From NCBI GenBank assembly GCA_051530055.1, contig CM121343.1:3472001-3536000 (forward strand): a stretch of DNA of 64,000 nucleotides, in the 5' to 3' direction. Under the pieces are notes generated by a model. That model saw only the letters and a list, made by a program, of their open reading frames with translations. It was not told the origin of the DNA and did not search any database. The stretch is from Neoechinorhynchus agilis. Taxonomy: Eukaryota > Acanthocephala. Shown here piece after piece: positions 44,568 to 55,391 of this stretch (the first letter of the stretch is position 1; each line of letters begins with the position of its first letter). The translations under genes were made by a program, and so were the position numbers.

Positions 44568-45821
44568 TTTTGTCGGATTCTTTATAGGACGACTTTGCAG
44601 TCTCAGATACGAAGTACATTGAAGAATCAACATGAAATTTTTTTAATTGCTAACCTATAAATGAAAGTAATACAGAAATTATATATCACTAATTTTATGA
44701 TGAAATAAAAATACAACAAAGGTTAGCAAACGACCACCCAATGTTTTGAAGAAACCTGTATCTGCAATGGAAACACAAAAAATCAGAGGAAGACGATCGC
44801 AATACCGTCTTTTCCTATTTTGCCTTCGCCTTGATGACTGTGGACCTATTTCGTTTAAATAAGGAAGCGCAATGATGTACGCGGTAATCTCATGAAGTTC
44901 GTTAAGTTGTTAAGCGAAAAAGTAGCCAGGAAATCTTAAATACTGAGAAAGGATAATTGTTTCGCAATAAATTAATTCCCAAAAGCAATTAAAATATTCC
45001 TCTCCGCTTAAAGAAGTTACAAAAGGTTAACTAACGCGATACATGAGAAGTGCCGCTTAGATTTTAAAATCACAATTAGAGTTTGTGCGATTCCTTTTCG
45101 GCTGTATGACGGAAAGCGTTAATTATTTGCAGTGCTTTTGCTCGCCATTATTTAATGTGAAATGGAAAAGAGTTCATATTCTCTGTTGGATAATTCAATC
45201 CATCTTTTATATTCGTTTTCCAGTTCTAAATACTTAATCATTAATGAGATTAGATGGCGCTTCGTTATTCGACTTAAAAAATTATCGAATTGATTGTCTT
45301 CAGGTCAATCCCGAATTCATGTTTGCATTTAAAATCAACAAGTTTAAATCGTCCTATAGTCAAGGTTCTGCAAGGAATCGACACCTTTTTTCCTCTTGAA
45401 CAATATATTTAAAGTTGCTTTTGTTCACCATGTTTAATTTAACTAAGAAAAAAACGTTAACATCACGATTATCGTCAACATAAATGCTTCGTTGGTGGCA
45501 AAATAATGCAGTGTAGTTTTATAGATTGGTTAAAATTCTTATTTTTTACAGATCGATAAACATTAATTCGAAGAAAAATTGGAAAAGATGCCGATTTCAT
45601 CAATCTATGGATATATTTCATGAGTTCAGAATATTCACTCGATGTCACATAAGTCTCGTAGCGATGTGCTTTCCATATTCGTCATAATTTTGATAAGAAA
45701 TAATCGAAGGCATATTATTAATAACAATTTCTACATCAAACGACCACTTCAAATCCATTTCATATTTCATAGATCGTTTTTTTTGCAGTGCATTATAAAG
45801 AATTGACGAGTCGTTAGTAAA
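44568..45821. other. AT-rich spacer inside the inverted duplication
   Basis: No ORF or RNA feature that I can support. The sequence is conserved with the arm 2 copy only because the duplication is recent. Confidence 0.4.
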
Positions 45822-46145
45822 ATGAATTATGGTCGCAATTGCAAAAAGTACAGTATACCGAGTACAGTATTCTTTTTATTTTCCGTCATTAGACAACTAG
45901 AGTCTATCGGTAAATCATTTCGTTACTGCAATTATTACCTTTATATTGAATTTACTTTTAAAATTCAGCAAAGTGTAGTGAGATTTACGGAGAAATGCCG
46001 TCGAAAGCTGATATGCACCATTTTTAATGAAGAAATCAGTAGTACGGACGACCCGTTGTATCCATGCGAATTTGACGGCAAAAACCATTATTGCTTCATG
46101 AATTTAAGTCATACAAAATGCGGATATCAAATGGCGGTGTCCTAA
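45822..46145 (+). CDS. Unknown Cys-rich 107-residue protein (duplicate of 59349-59672)
   Basis: The frame is identical in both arms. The N-terminus has a short hydrophobic run (STVFFLFSVI), possibly a weak signal sequence. The C-terminal half holds cysteines in LICTIF, YPCEFDGKNHYCFMN and TKCGY, as in small secreted disulfide-bonded proteins. I cannot assign a family. Confidence 0.4.
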   Translation: MNYGRNCKKYSIPSTVFFLFSVIRQLESIGKSFRYCNYYLYIEFTFKIQQSVVRFTEKCRRKLICTIFNEEISSTDDPLYPCEFDGKNHYCFMNLSHTKCGYQMAVS

Positions 46146-46440
46146 CTGTTAAATGTTTAAATTTCTGAGTCATTTTGTTGCGTCCATGAATAAATCCATT
46201 ACTAGTAATGAAAGCAAATACACGAAACCACTTACTTCTTGGATCTCAAAGCTCATTATTTAAGTCTAAATCGGCTTCTCTTGAGTGGCACTGAAGAGAA
46301 CACTAATTGGTTACTTTAACGGCATATAGGGCAAATGAAAACCAGTGTACGTCATCGTCAACCGTAAAATCGGTATATCCATCGCGACGTCATTGACTGA
46401 ATAGTAATAAAGTATCGAACACGTGATGGGATATAGTTGA

Positions 46441-47474
46441 ATGCTTGCAAATCTAGGATTGCAAGTCGTATTTTTTTGGCTTGCTACTCTGAAATCAATC
46501 ATTTGCGTCGAATCCTTAATGAACATTTTAAGTGGATCCACCGACATCAATCCAGGAACTTCTTTTGGCTCAAGTACAATGTATTTGAGACGCATTTATT
46601 CGTCGATCGATGATAAACGGAAACTTTACAGAGGAAAACTTATCTCTGCGTTCACTGTCAGTGCGCACAATCGAAACCGAGCTGCTGTTTGGGATAAGCG
46701 AAGTAGACGCGGAAAGGTAATACTTGAATATGATTTTGACTCTATAAAGAATTGGTTGTCGGCGAACTCCCAAACTCAAAATCGGCTGTATTTAAGAACT
46801 TATTTTGGTTTTAACCGAGGTGAAATAAAGTATGAAAATTGTTAAAGGTAGTAACAAACATTAGCGATTTTCATGACATGAGTGTTTACGCTTTAATTAA
46901 ACACAATGCCAGGAACTCGTATATGTTGCTTGATCATAAATTTGTGAAGCGTAAGTGGATGATGTTCAATGTAAGCAAATTGATAAAATACCAAGATAAG
47001 ATCGATACAAGATGCAAGATTATTTTTGCAGGCACCGCATCTTTTGCTTTAAGAAAAAACAAGAATATCCCTAGACATAAGAGTTTTATAGTGGGTTTTG
47101 CCTCGTCGATGATCAAAAAAGTGCCAAGGAAAAGACGAAGCGACAAAACCGAACTGGGACGTAGCGCTTGCCGCGTTACCGATTTTATTGTTGATCTACA
47201 GCAGATTGGATGGAGAAATGTGATTTTATTTCCAAAAACATTCAACGCTGGACGGTGCACTGGACCTTGTTCATTTCGAACAGCAAATGTGTTCAAGAAC
47301 AATTATGCACTAATGTGCCACATCCTTCGGCATGTCGAAAAGGGACTTATCAGGAGCCCGTATTGCGCTCCCTCGAATTTAGCTCCACTAAAAATTATAT
47401 ATGCTATTTCAGAAAACATTCTTTCAATGACCTATTTAAATGATATGATTGTTGACTCTTGTGAATGTATATAA
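46441..47474 (+). CDS. TGF-beta/BMP superfamily ligand
   Basis: The first frame (46441-46845) begins with a signal peptide (LQVVFFWLATLKSIICV) and part of the prodomain. The second (about 46864-47474) continues with WMMFNVSKLI, a furin site PRKRR and the mature domain: CRVTDFIVDLQQIGWRN, FNAGRCTGPCSF, YCAPSNLAPL and MIVDSCECI. An intron of 35 bases (46829-46863, GTATGA...ATTAG) would join the frames, though it is shorter than its neighbours; a frameshift is the alternative. The cystine-knot cysteines CxGxC, YC and CxC are present. The first Cys of the usual CC pair, which links the two chains, is Tyr, and an extra Cys occurs in the helix (ALMCHIL). The AATAAA at 47501-47506 is the probable poly(A) signal. 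The ligand would be secreted and act on ser/thr kinase receptors. Confidence 0.85.
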
Positions 47475-49171
47475 AACAAACAATTTCGTGTGTCTTGTTC
47501 AATAAATGTTTTCGTTTGCTTAGAGTAAATTCTACAAGGGAATTATGGTGTTTTGTTTCTAATAAAGCCATCACCAAAACGTTCAAGGCTTAAAGATTAC
47601 CAAATAAAATACTTTAAAGCCGGAAATATTATCGAGCAATTCTTAGTCGTATTCAGTTTGAAACAAAGAACGATCTGTAACAAGTTGCGAATCGGACAAT
47701 GCCCTCATTTATTGTTATAATCATCATCTACGGACTCTATTGTGATTGCTTCATTTCGCCACGGTATCTAATCGTCAAGCGATTTTCTGTGCGAACGATT
47801 AAATAATATTTTATGCACATTTTTAAAAGACCAATTAAAAAATTATTTGTAATAAAATGAACGCTAAACATTCTCTGTTCCGTGGATGCTGAGCTAATAA
47901 TTCAAACATTTCTGGATTGCTACTGAACTACAGAACACTCAGAGTTCATTTTGTGACATCGTAAAAGTTATACTGGGAAGTTTGATGATTGATCCGTGGC
48001 GTCATTCTGGAACTTTGAAAAACGAGATGCTACCGATCCCACACCACAAGAAACATCAAAGCATTTATTGTCTTTTAGGAGTAGTGCTTTATTTGCAGCA
48101 TAAATCACGACCCACCTCGCCCCGATTTCCCTCGCTGGACAGTCATCCTGCGATCTCCGCTATTCCAATTTAAATATTATACTCGTAGCGTCAATGACGA
48201 CCCACCTCCGCCGGTTCCCTCGCTGGGCAGCCATGTTTATCCCCTGAGGAATGTCTTACTCCTTCAGTTGCTTAGTTCATTCTACGCCCCCATTCGTCGC
48301 CTAGTTTAAAGGCCGACGGCACACGATGTTTAGCGAATGCGTAGACAGTTATGTCTTCGAAGAATTTCCACTTCATCGATTCTGCAACATGTTAAGGGTT
48401 TGAGCGGACATTAACTCCCTGGACCACGGATACGGCGGACCCGCGATCCTGAGCCTAAGGTAACCGGTTTATACCAATATTGAAGATGTCTGAAGAGGTG
48501 GATTTTGTTCACGAAATATTAAGTAATAAGAATATTTCTCGGGGTTTGATCAGCACAACAAGAATATCTTTCCATCCGAATGATACCCCGCAAGAAATAT
48601 ATTCTTTTTGTAATCCTTGATGATTAATTCATCTACACGAATGCGTGACTAGTTTTATCGATAAGTTCAACATTAATTGTTGAAGTAATGGTACGCTTCC
48701 AGAAAAATATATTTACCCAACTACTTTCCGTCCATTACTCTCTCATCAGCCATCAAACTTCATCCGAGTCGAGGATAGATCCATTTTTTGAATTGTCGTT
48801 ACTCTAACAATTTCAGTGGTCGAAAACATATTTATTTTGGACAAATATTTCGGAGTATTACTCCTTATTCTTCCCTTGTTTTCGTTTACTCTTAAGAAAT
48901 TGCTAATCCGCTGGCACAAAGGCGTCCGTAGACAGCGATGTGGGTGAGATGAGTGCTTTATCTTTGAACAATGAATTAAAGGATGAACTTTAAATTACGT
49001 TGCTAGATTTATTCCTTCAAGTGAGTGCATTTAAAGTGATTTGAACGTTTTTGAACGTACTCAGTTAAAAATGCGAATTGACGTACTCAGTTAAAAATGT
49101 AACTTGAACGAACCTTGGGCGATTCTAATCAACATTCTCAATCCAAATTTGCTGGGTTCCAGAAAAATCAT
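47475..49171. other. Intergenic region with scattered repeat relics
   Basis: No supported gene. A direct duplication (CGACCCACCT ... CCCTCGCTGG) occurs at 48108-48142 and 48199-48235. The segment 48600-48785 is a diverged copy of 58945-59125 (shared TCTCATCAGCC and TCAAACTTCATCC). Confidence 0.4.
48600..48785 (+). repeat. Dispersed repeat, copy of 58945-59125
   Basis: Shared blocks in the same order are TTTTTGTAATCCTTGATGAT (versus TTTTTGCAATCCTTAATTAT), CACGAATGCGTGACTAG, AAAAATATATTTACCCAACT and CATCAAACTTCATCCGAGTC. Identity looks like about 75 percent by eye. There is no coding content. Confidence 0.55.
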
Positions 49172-50980
49172 TTATTTAAAACACCACCCTCGTGGTAATT
49201 TCTGACCCTTTTTTGTTAGTCCTTCGAGTTTAGTCAGGTTGGCCATCAGATTATGTCTAAATTCAATTTCTTTTCTTTTCCAGTCTTTTATGGCATCCTT
49301 TTCAAATGAAACGGGTCGCAGAGCTCGAGCGTCGGTAAGAATTTCCAAGATTGGTAAAGTTGAAAACTTGATAAACTTTATTTGAACTTCCAATTCCTTC
49401 ACTCTCCCTCTATCGCAATTCGGTGTGACATCAATACCTAATTTTTTTTCTTCATCGCCCTGTAAAGTGTTAAAACATTGTGAGGTTTTCCTAATGTTAA
49501 AATCAGTGAGAAATTAACAATACCTGGAGATAAAATTCTTCTTGTACGGCCTTTGCCCATCTTTGATAAATGTTCCATGGTTTGCATGGCGTCCCTCCAT
49601 CCGCCATCCTTATTGTCATTTTTAGCATATCAAGTCGATTTTGTTTCGATTTCCAATCGAAATTATTTTTGAACATCCCATCTTTATAATGCTAAAAAAG
49701 CAATATTTTCTCGTTAAAAAATAGTTCCAAAATTTACCTTTGCCTTGAAATCTTCTACAGCTGCCTTATGGCCGCTAACATCAGTGGCTAAAATAATTTC
49801 GATGGTATTCTTCTTAAACTCATTAAATTCCTTTTCGCTTGATCTATGAAGAAAATTGTTTCCTGGACGTTGTAGAACCTCCCATCCGAGGGCGATATGG
49901 TAATTTTCAAGGATTGAAGAATCGTTATTTGAGCCGTCAATCCTTGGACAGTACTTAGAGGAGAAAACCGCCATGACCAAGGACTGCGGATCTTACTTAA
50001 TTGCCTAAATTAAAGCGATCTTTTAGTCGAAGGTTAAGTGTATAATCTCTCAAATTACAAAGAAAAATAGATAATTAATATAGTGGCCAGATTTAAAAGT
50101 TTTCAGGTTATTGAGTCACTTTTTTATTTGGCTAAAAGATTGTGAAACAAGAATTTTGCAACGCAATCGTGATTTCATTTAAATTAAAATTTTAACGATT
50201 ATTTACCAATGGATCGCGCTTCTTAATAAGAAAATTGTTCATGCATCCAGGATGGCCGGCATCATGCATCAACGCTGAGATGAACAGAGATAAAAGTTCT
50301 AGATTTGTGAACCTGGACTTCACGCTTTGTTCCTCATCGGTTGATTCATCGTCCAGTTGTTCAGAGGAATCTTCTTCAGGTCTCGTTGACAATGAATTCA
50401 ATCAGATAATTTTTTTTACTTACCGGACAAATGAACCGTTAAAAGATAGCACTGATGCAAAACATCCGCTCCATGAAGAAAAGAATGATAATTATTGTTC
50501 TTGTAGGTTGCTTGCAGTTCCTTAAGACAAGAATATAACTTGTTTTCGTCTATTTCGAAATCGTCAATTAGATTGGTTGCCTCAAATATCTTAAACGCCA
50601 ACTGTTAAGGTGAGAGATCGTAGATTTTGTTTAAAAGAAATGTTTCTTTACCATTGGAAAAGTTTCATTTCCCCCGTGTTTTGCCAATTTTTTTACGTCA
50701 AAAGCGATTTGATTTATGTCATTCTTTTTGAAGAATTTTTCTGCTTGTTGTATACATTCAGCGGTGTCCTTCTCCAAAAAGTAACTGCTATCGCTGTCAG
50801 AGCTGCTTTCGCTTTGACTCTAAAATCGATTATTTGGTGCGTCGAGAATTAAAGTTAAAATGCTATTACATCACCGGTAAAAATATTCCAAGCTTTTAAA
50901 TTGGTGAATCTACGGAAATTATTAACCATCTTTACTGCTTTTTTAGGTGTTCGCTCTTCTCTAAGTAGTCCGGTTACCAT
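49172..50980 (-). CDS. Class I cyclic-nucleotide phosphodiesterase, PDE3-like
   Basis: Seven exons on the minus strand: 50980-50875, 50819-50652, 50601-50424, 50381-50207, 49983-49738, 49691-49524 and 49459-49172. The catalytic domain is complete: YHSFLHGADVLHQCYLLT, SALMHDAGHPGCMNNFLI (the HD..HPG..N metal motif), SSILENYHIALGW, IIEIILATDVSGH-type text (TIEIILATDVSGHKA), MLKMTIRMADGGTPCKPW and GDEEKKLGIDVTP, then the substrate-orienting Gln in VQIKFIK. The acidic insert between HGADV and the HD motif (EEDSSEQLDDESTDEEQS), together with NFLHRSSEKEFNEFKK, favours PDE3, which hydrolyses cAMP and cGMP. The N-terminus is short, without the membrane region of vertebrate PDE3. The placements of exon 4 and exon 5 acceptors are my best guess. 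Confidence 0.85.
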
Positions 50981-51373
50981 AGTGATTTGTGCAATTAATT
51001 TTTTTCAATTAAAATCTGATTTGCAGATAAATGTACAACGAATCATTTAGTTCATCATAATTCTTCACACGTTTTATTAATGTCATTTTCCATATAAAAT
51101 TGGCCAATGTCGTTTCAAAGATTGATCATTTGTTCGTTAGGAAGATGATAATCAACAATATCATCAATTCAACATACAAAGCTCAAGTTCGTCTCAGAAC
51201 TTTACGACGCACGGGAAAACGCTTAATCGATGAAGTCTATGGACCGTCTTAACCACGACTTTCGATATGCAAACTTATTGTTCAATTATTTAAACATGGG
51301 GAATGGATTAAATTATGTTCTCTGAGAATTTCTTGCATATAAATAAATTTGATAATTTGCTTTAAACTTATTT
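50981..51373. other. Upstream of the phosphodiesterase gene
   Basis: No gene seen in this AT-rich stretch. Confidence 0.4.
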
Positions 51374-51640
51374 TTATTCTTTGACAAAAAAATATTTACA
51401 AACATTCACACCACCGCTCTGTATCACTTGGCTGCCGTCCTGGTGTAATGGCGGAATGAACAGGGGCAGCGTTCCCCGTGATGCAGAATCAGACTTATGT
51501 TTTGTAGGAGGAATGCTCCTGATCTCGGATCGCCCGTGATTCGTCTCAATCTCTTTTAGACAATTGATTGACCAGTTCCTGCGCCGCGGTAACAAACGAA
51601 CCGAGTGTCTCGACGCAAGCAATTCAACTCATTTCCAATT
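51374..51640 (-). mobile_element. R2-type (RLE) LINE, 3' end fragment
   Basis: Minus-strand translation gives LRRITGDPRSGAFLLQNISL. It parallels MRIATGDPRAGTFFLQNIGL at the C-terminus of the element at 1.7-4.2 kb and LREATGDSRAGIFLRQNISL of the fragment at 57.2 kb. Only about the last 70 codons are left and the frame is broken. This is typical of 5'-truncated LINE insertions. From 51641 to 52279 I see no gene. Confidence 0.65.
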
Positions 51641-52279
51641 TTTTAATCAATCCAACCTTAAATTTCATGCAAAAAGAAGAAATATGTGGGTTTACATAAT
51701 CTGAGCAAATAGAAGAATTCTGTCATTATTTTTATTGACAACAATAATACGAGGCTTTATGCTCAAATATCTCAAGCGTTCGGCTAAAATATACGTCTGA
51801 ACAATGTTCTACGATGGCTTAGATTTTTTGAGCTTCGTTGCTTCCGACACTTCAATAATTTACGATATTATCTTATTCGGAAAGAAGAAATGTTTTGAGT
51901 TCAAAAAATTAATGATCATCCCTTATAAAAATTTCTTCACAGACGCCATTGGCTGTCATAATTAGGTAACAGCCAACCACATTAAAATCACCCATCATCA
52001 AATTTCGGTTTAGTAGAAATGAAGTAATGCAACTGACGAGGAAGTCCGAAAAACACTAGACAAAATAGCAAGGATAATTTCCTAAAAACGTTTCAGCATT
52101 GGTGAAAAAACTGACGTTGCAAATGTCAATTTCGGCAACTATTAAATAAAGCGAACTAATGCCGTAGAAAGTTGCGAGTAATGCAGATCCTAAAGGTTTC
52201 GTGCTTCACGCTTTCCTTAAAATGAAATATATGACGAAAATTCCAAAAAGGTTACCAAAAGCTTATATTTCGAAATTTC

Positions 52280-52945
52280 TCATTTTCGTTTACACATCGA
52301 TCTCGTTCTCGCCGAAATGGAATCAGTTTTCGGAACGGTGCTACTTGTACGCCCCGAATCCTTACTCTTTTTGCGTTTTTTCATACATTTCGACTCAGTT
52401 GAGCGGATGTTTAATTTGGAGTTGATTTGTGACAATAATGCAGAGTATTCGTTTCGTGAATCAACTTTTGGGGCATATACTTGGTCGAACTTATTTGTTT
52501 CCTTCATCGATGAATGAACTAGACAGTCGTCGCAATGTTCAACAGGTTTTTTTAGAAGTTTGGCATTATGCAGTAGTGCTTCTTGGACTTTGGTTCTTGA
52601 CTCGTCCCCTAAATAAGTATCTATTTGCTCATTTAAATCTTTCAGTTTGAATTGCCTGTTGCACAAAACATGATGCTTCTTTTTATCTTTAATATGCGAT
52701 GAGATTTGCTTAGGGATTATAACTCCAAGCTTGTCAATTTCGTACTTAATTGTACGTCGAGATGTTGCCGTTAAATCTCCATCGATAAACGAATCGGCCA
52801 TATTTTTCATAACGGGAATAGGAATGCATTTTCCCGTAAATTCCGTGATGGTTCGTTGAATAAGAACGTTACAAATCGGTCTACGGGCAGTCACTGGAGC
52901 GTATTCGATAAACGATGCTAAAAGACTATCCACGTAAGGTTTAAT
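52280..52945 (-). CDS. Unknown protein with basic C-terminal tail
   Basis: The last exon starts after a GGATCTTTAG acceptor at 52946 and reads IKPYVDSLLASFIEYAPVTA, then RRPICNVLIQRTITEFTGK and CIPIPVMKNMADSFIDG. It ends in a Lys/Arg-rich tail (CMKKRKKSK, RTRSMCKRK) that looks like a nuclear localisation signal. HCDDCLVHSS could be part of a metal site. The frame is open for about 220 codons. I do not recognise the family. In the upstream 100 bases the same frame reads on as LLIQKSYIANLLDL before a TAG that coincides with the acceptor, so the preceding exon border is unclear. The role is unknown. Confidence 0.5.
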   Translation of the reverse strand: MKPYVDSLLASFIEYAPVTARRPICNVLIQRTITEFTGKCIPIPVMKNMADSFIDGDLTATSRRTIKYEIDKLGVIIPKQISSHIKDKKKHHVLCNRQFKLKDLNEQIDTYLGDESRTKVQEALLHNAKLLKKPVEHCDDCLVHSSMKETNKFDQVYAPKVDSRNEYSALLSQINSKLNIRSTESKCMKKRKKSKDSGRTSSTVPKTDSISARTRSMCKRK

Positions 52946-52949
52946 CTAA

Positions 52950-53500
52950 AGATCCAAAAGATTAGCAATGTAACTCTTCTGGATCAATAGTTTGGGCCAT
53001 TTATTTTGTCGCTCGTTCATCCAAAATGTGTGGTAGCTATAAATCTATAATACCAATACGATGCAAAGTTCTAAAAATTGAAATATGATTCCGATGAGAT
53101 CAATACAAGTCATTTTTAAGAGAGCGAATCAAGCGAAAGTCATCAAGAATGAGATTCCTTTGTTGAATTTTTGGGATACCGTAAAAAGAGAGAGCAATCT
53201 TTGTAGAACAGTTTGTAAAAGCATTTAAAGACGAGCATTTTACTTCTATCTGAAAAAACTTGGAAACAAGCTTTAGTGCTGATCATCTTTAAGAAACCGT
53301 AAAGCCCATATTTTCAACATCAGTACTACGGAAAGGTCATTTAAAAGCTCGCGAATGAGAATTTCTGGTCGGATATGTCCGTTCAATTGAGAATTTCCGA
53401 CCCGCGATTCCCGTTCGAGTGAGAATTTCCGGTCGGAAATGTTCGTTCTTGTGGGAAATAGTGGATATTGTTTGCAGGAGCGCTTGTAAGGTTGGTCTTT
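52950..53500. other. Intergenic, short GAGAATTTCCGGTCGG repeats
   Basis: No gene recognised. Near 53345-53440 a short motif (GAGAATTTCyGGTCGGA) is repeated three times. The right part may be the 3' end of the adjacent minus-strand LINE. Confidence 0.35.
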
Positions 53501-53513
53501 CCTCAGGTTCGTT

Positions 53514-55060
53514 TCAAGTAATGACATCCGAGAAGAATGTCCAGAGTGGAAAAAGGAGCGTAGGTATAGGAGGATGAAACGAATTAGGATTACGAGTGTT
53601 GTGTTCGTGTGAAAAAGAGGCGATATGTGGTAGAAATTGTGGGGGCAGGGTTGAGAGGCGTTTACTTTGTTTTATGAAAATAGTATCAAGGCATTCGGTG
53701 AGAGGGGGAGTGTCAGTTGTACAAAGTTTAGATGCTCTTTTATGAAGAATTTCAGGACGACGGATTTGAGATTTGGATTGGTTGCAAAAGACGGGAAAAC
53801 TGTAGGGGAGGGAGGGTAAAATAAAGCTGAAGTAAAATTTGTAGAGGTCGGGTGAAGGGATTCCTAAATGTCGGAGGCGTATAGGGAGATAAATTTTAAA
53901 GGTGCTGAGCTTAAGGGGGAGAGTGATCCGCAAGTCCCATTTAAAATTTGATTGAAATCGGAGACCAATAATTCTTAGGAAGGTGACTCGTAGGATGTAA
54001 TTTAGAAGCTCGAGGGATGTCGAGTCGCGGGATAATAAAGTGATCATTTCGAAACATTTAGAGAAATTAAGATTGTGTTTGTGATTGGTGCAGAAATCTT
54101 TTGTGTGTGTGATTTAGTTAGAGGCTTAGAAGAGGGAGAGTTGGGGTGGTGAATGGATGATGAGGGTGAGATCGTCGGCGTATAAGGAAAGTTTAGAGTG
54201 AGAGGAAAGAGATTTGAGGTAGTTTAGGAAAATATTAAAGAGAAATGGTGACAGCACAGCACTTGAGGTACGCCTTTGGTGAGGGATAGGCTGATAGAAG
54301 AGGTAGAACGGCAGTGAACATATTGTTTGCGATTGTGAAGATAAGATTCAAGCCAGCGGATCTGCCAAAAGTTGTGAAACAAAGATCGAAGTTGACCCGG
54401 AGAAGAAGTGAATGGTCGAATGCTTTCGACAAATTGCTTTGAATGAGACGGGGTGACGTGGGAGGGATTATTGTCGAGGTTTCGTAGGAGAGCGTCATAA
54501 ATGCAGAGTAGGGCATCGGTTGCAGAAAATTGTGGCCGGAAGCCGAATTGTAAGGGCCATAACTTGTCGTTGAGAAGTGAAAGAAGGCGAGATTTAAAAC
54601 ATTTTTCGATGATTTTTGAAAGAGTAGGTGGAATGGATATTGGACGGAATGATCCGACGTTAATAGGATGTCCTTCTTTTGGAAGAAGGATAGATTTATC
54701 AGTTTGCCATATAAAAAGTTGTGGTTTATAATGTGGCTAAAAGGGTTCATGAGTTCGGGAATGATGTAGCGAATAGCCCAGTTTGGGATTCCGGATTGAG
54801 AGGACGAATTTCGAGGTAATTTCGTGAGATGTTGTAGTACTTCGTATGACGAAACTAAAGGGAGTATTGGCGAGTTGACAAAATTTTCAGATGTGGGCGT
54901 GAAGGATTGTGTGGTGTCTGATGTGAAGCAGAGATTGCAATTTGAGTCAGGGCAGAGGTTCTGATTGATTGAGTCAAAAACCTGCTTTAATTCAGAAAAG
55001 GTCAAATTAGGGAAGGGATCAAGGTTGCGTAGACCAAGAGTCCTCTATCCTTGGTGTATA
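53514..55060 (-). mobile_element. APE-type (CR1/jockey-like) LINE, RT to C-terminus, broken
   Basis: On the minus strand the element starts near 55060 in the linker (FDSINQNLCPDSNCNLC). It goes through the RT domain (SSSQSGIPNWAIRYIIPELM, INHNFLYGKLINLSFFQKKD) and ends in a C-terminal block (DLRITLPLKLSTFKIYLPIR, FSFILPSLPYSFPVF) like that of CR1/jockey LINEs. The frame is interrupted several times. Its 5' end shares about 150 bases with the fragment at 41529-41680. Unlike the R2-type copies it has no PD-type endonuclease. Confidence 0.75.
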
Positions 55061-55391
55061 GCGATGATTAGACAGGAGGCCAAATGAGCTTAGGCGACGC
55101 TTTAAGCAATACGCACGTCGCATATTGCCCATAAACCAACTAAACAGCCGGTTTCGAACTAACGGTCCCCGGAAGGAATATGTCAATTATTTGGAAACAA
55201 ATACTAAAAGGGATTACTTTTCTATTAGATATCTGTCATAATTTAAAGATTAATTATCACATTCTGCACTCGGATATGCGGAAAAATCGATAATAATGGG
55301 TTTATTGTGGAAACCTATACAACCAAAAATTGCCTCAATTGCATGCTAGAGCATTATTTATAAATAAAAACCATTGAATCGCAGATTTCAT
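55061..55391. other. Short spacer downstream of SPTLC1
   Basis: AT-rich sequence with no gene seen. Confidence 0.4.

Larger units (their letters stand above)
43602..46323. repeat. 2.7-kb inverted duplication, arm 1
   Basis: This segment and 59171-61892 are reverse complements over 2722 bases. Both have the same length, with only scattered substitutions visible; for example, the small ORF differs at three residues. Left of 43602 weak similarity continues for about 15 bases (GCTCTAATTAT versus GCTCTGAATTATT). Right of 46323 the flanks are unrelated. Two or three small ORFs lie inside. The ends have no terminal inverted repeats, so this is a duplication rather than a recognisable transposon. 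Confidence 0.95.

Noticed and set aside
43602-46323. The 2.7-kb duplicated segment as a complete DNA transposon.
   Set aside because: No terminal inverted repeats, no target-site duplication and no transposase-like ORF are seen. The segment ends are ordinary sequence.
48180-48480. GC-richer stretch with GATCCTGAGCCTAAGG and similar text suspected as an rRNA fragment.
   Set aside because: I could not match it to conserved rRNA core sequences, and there is no long homologous block. Left as unassigned.
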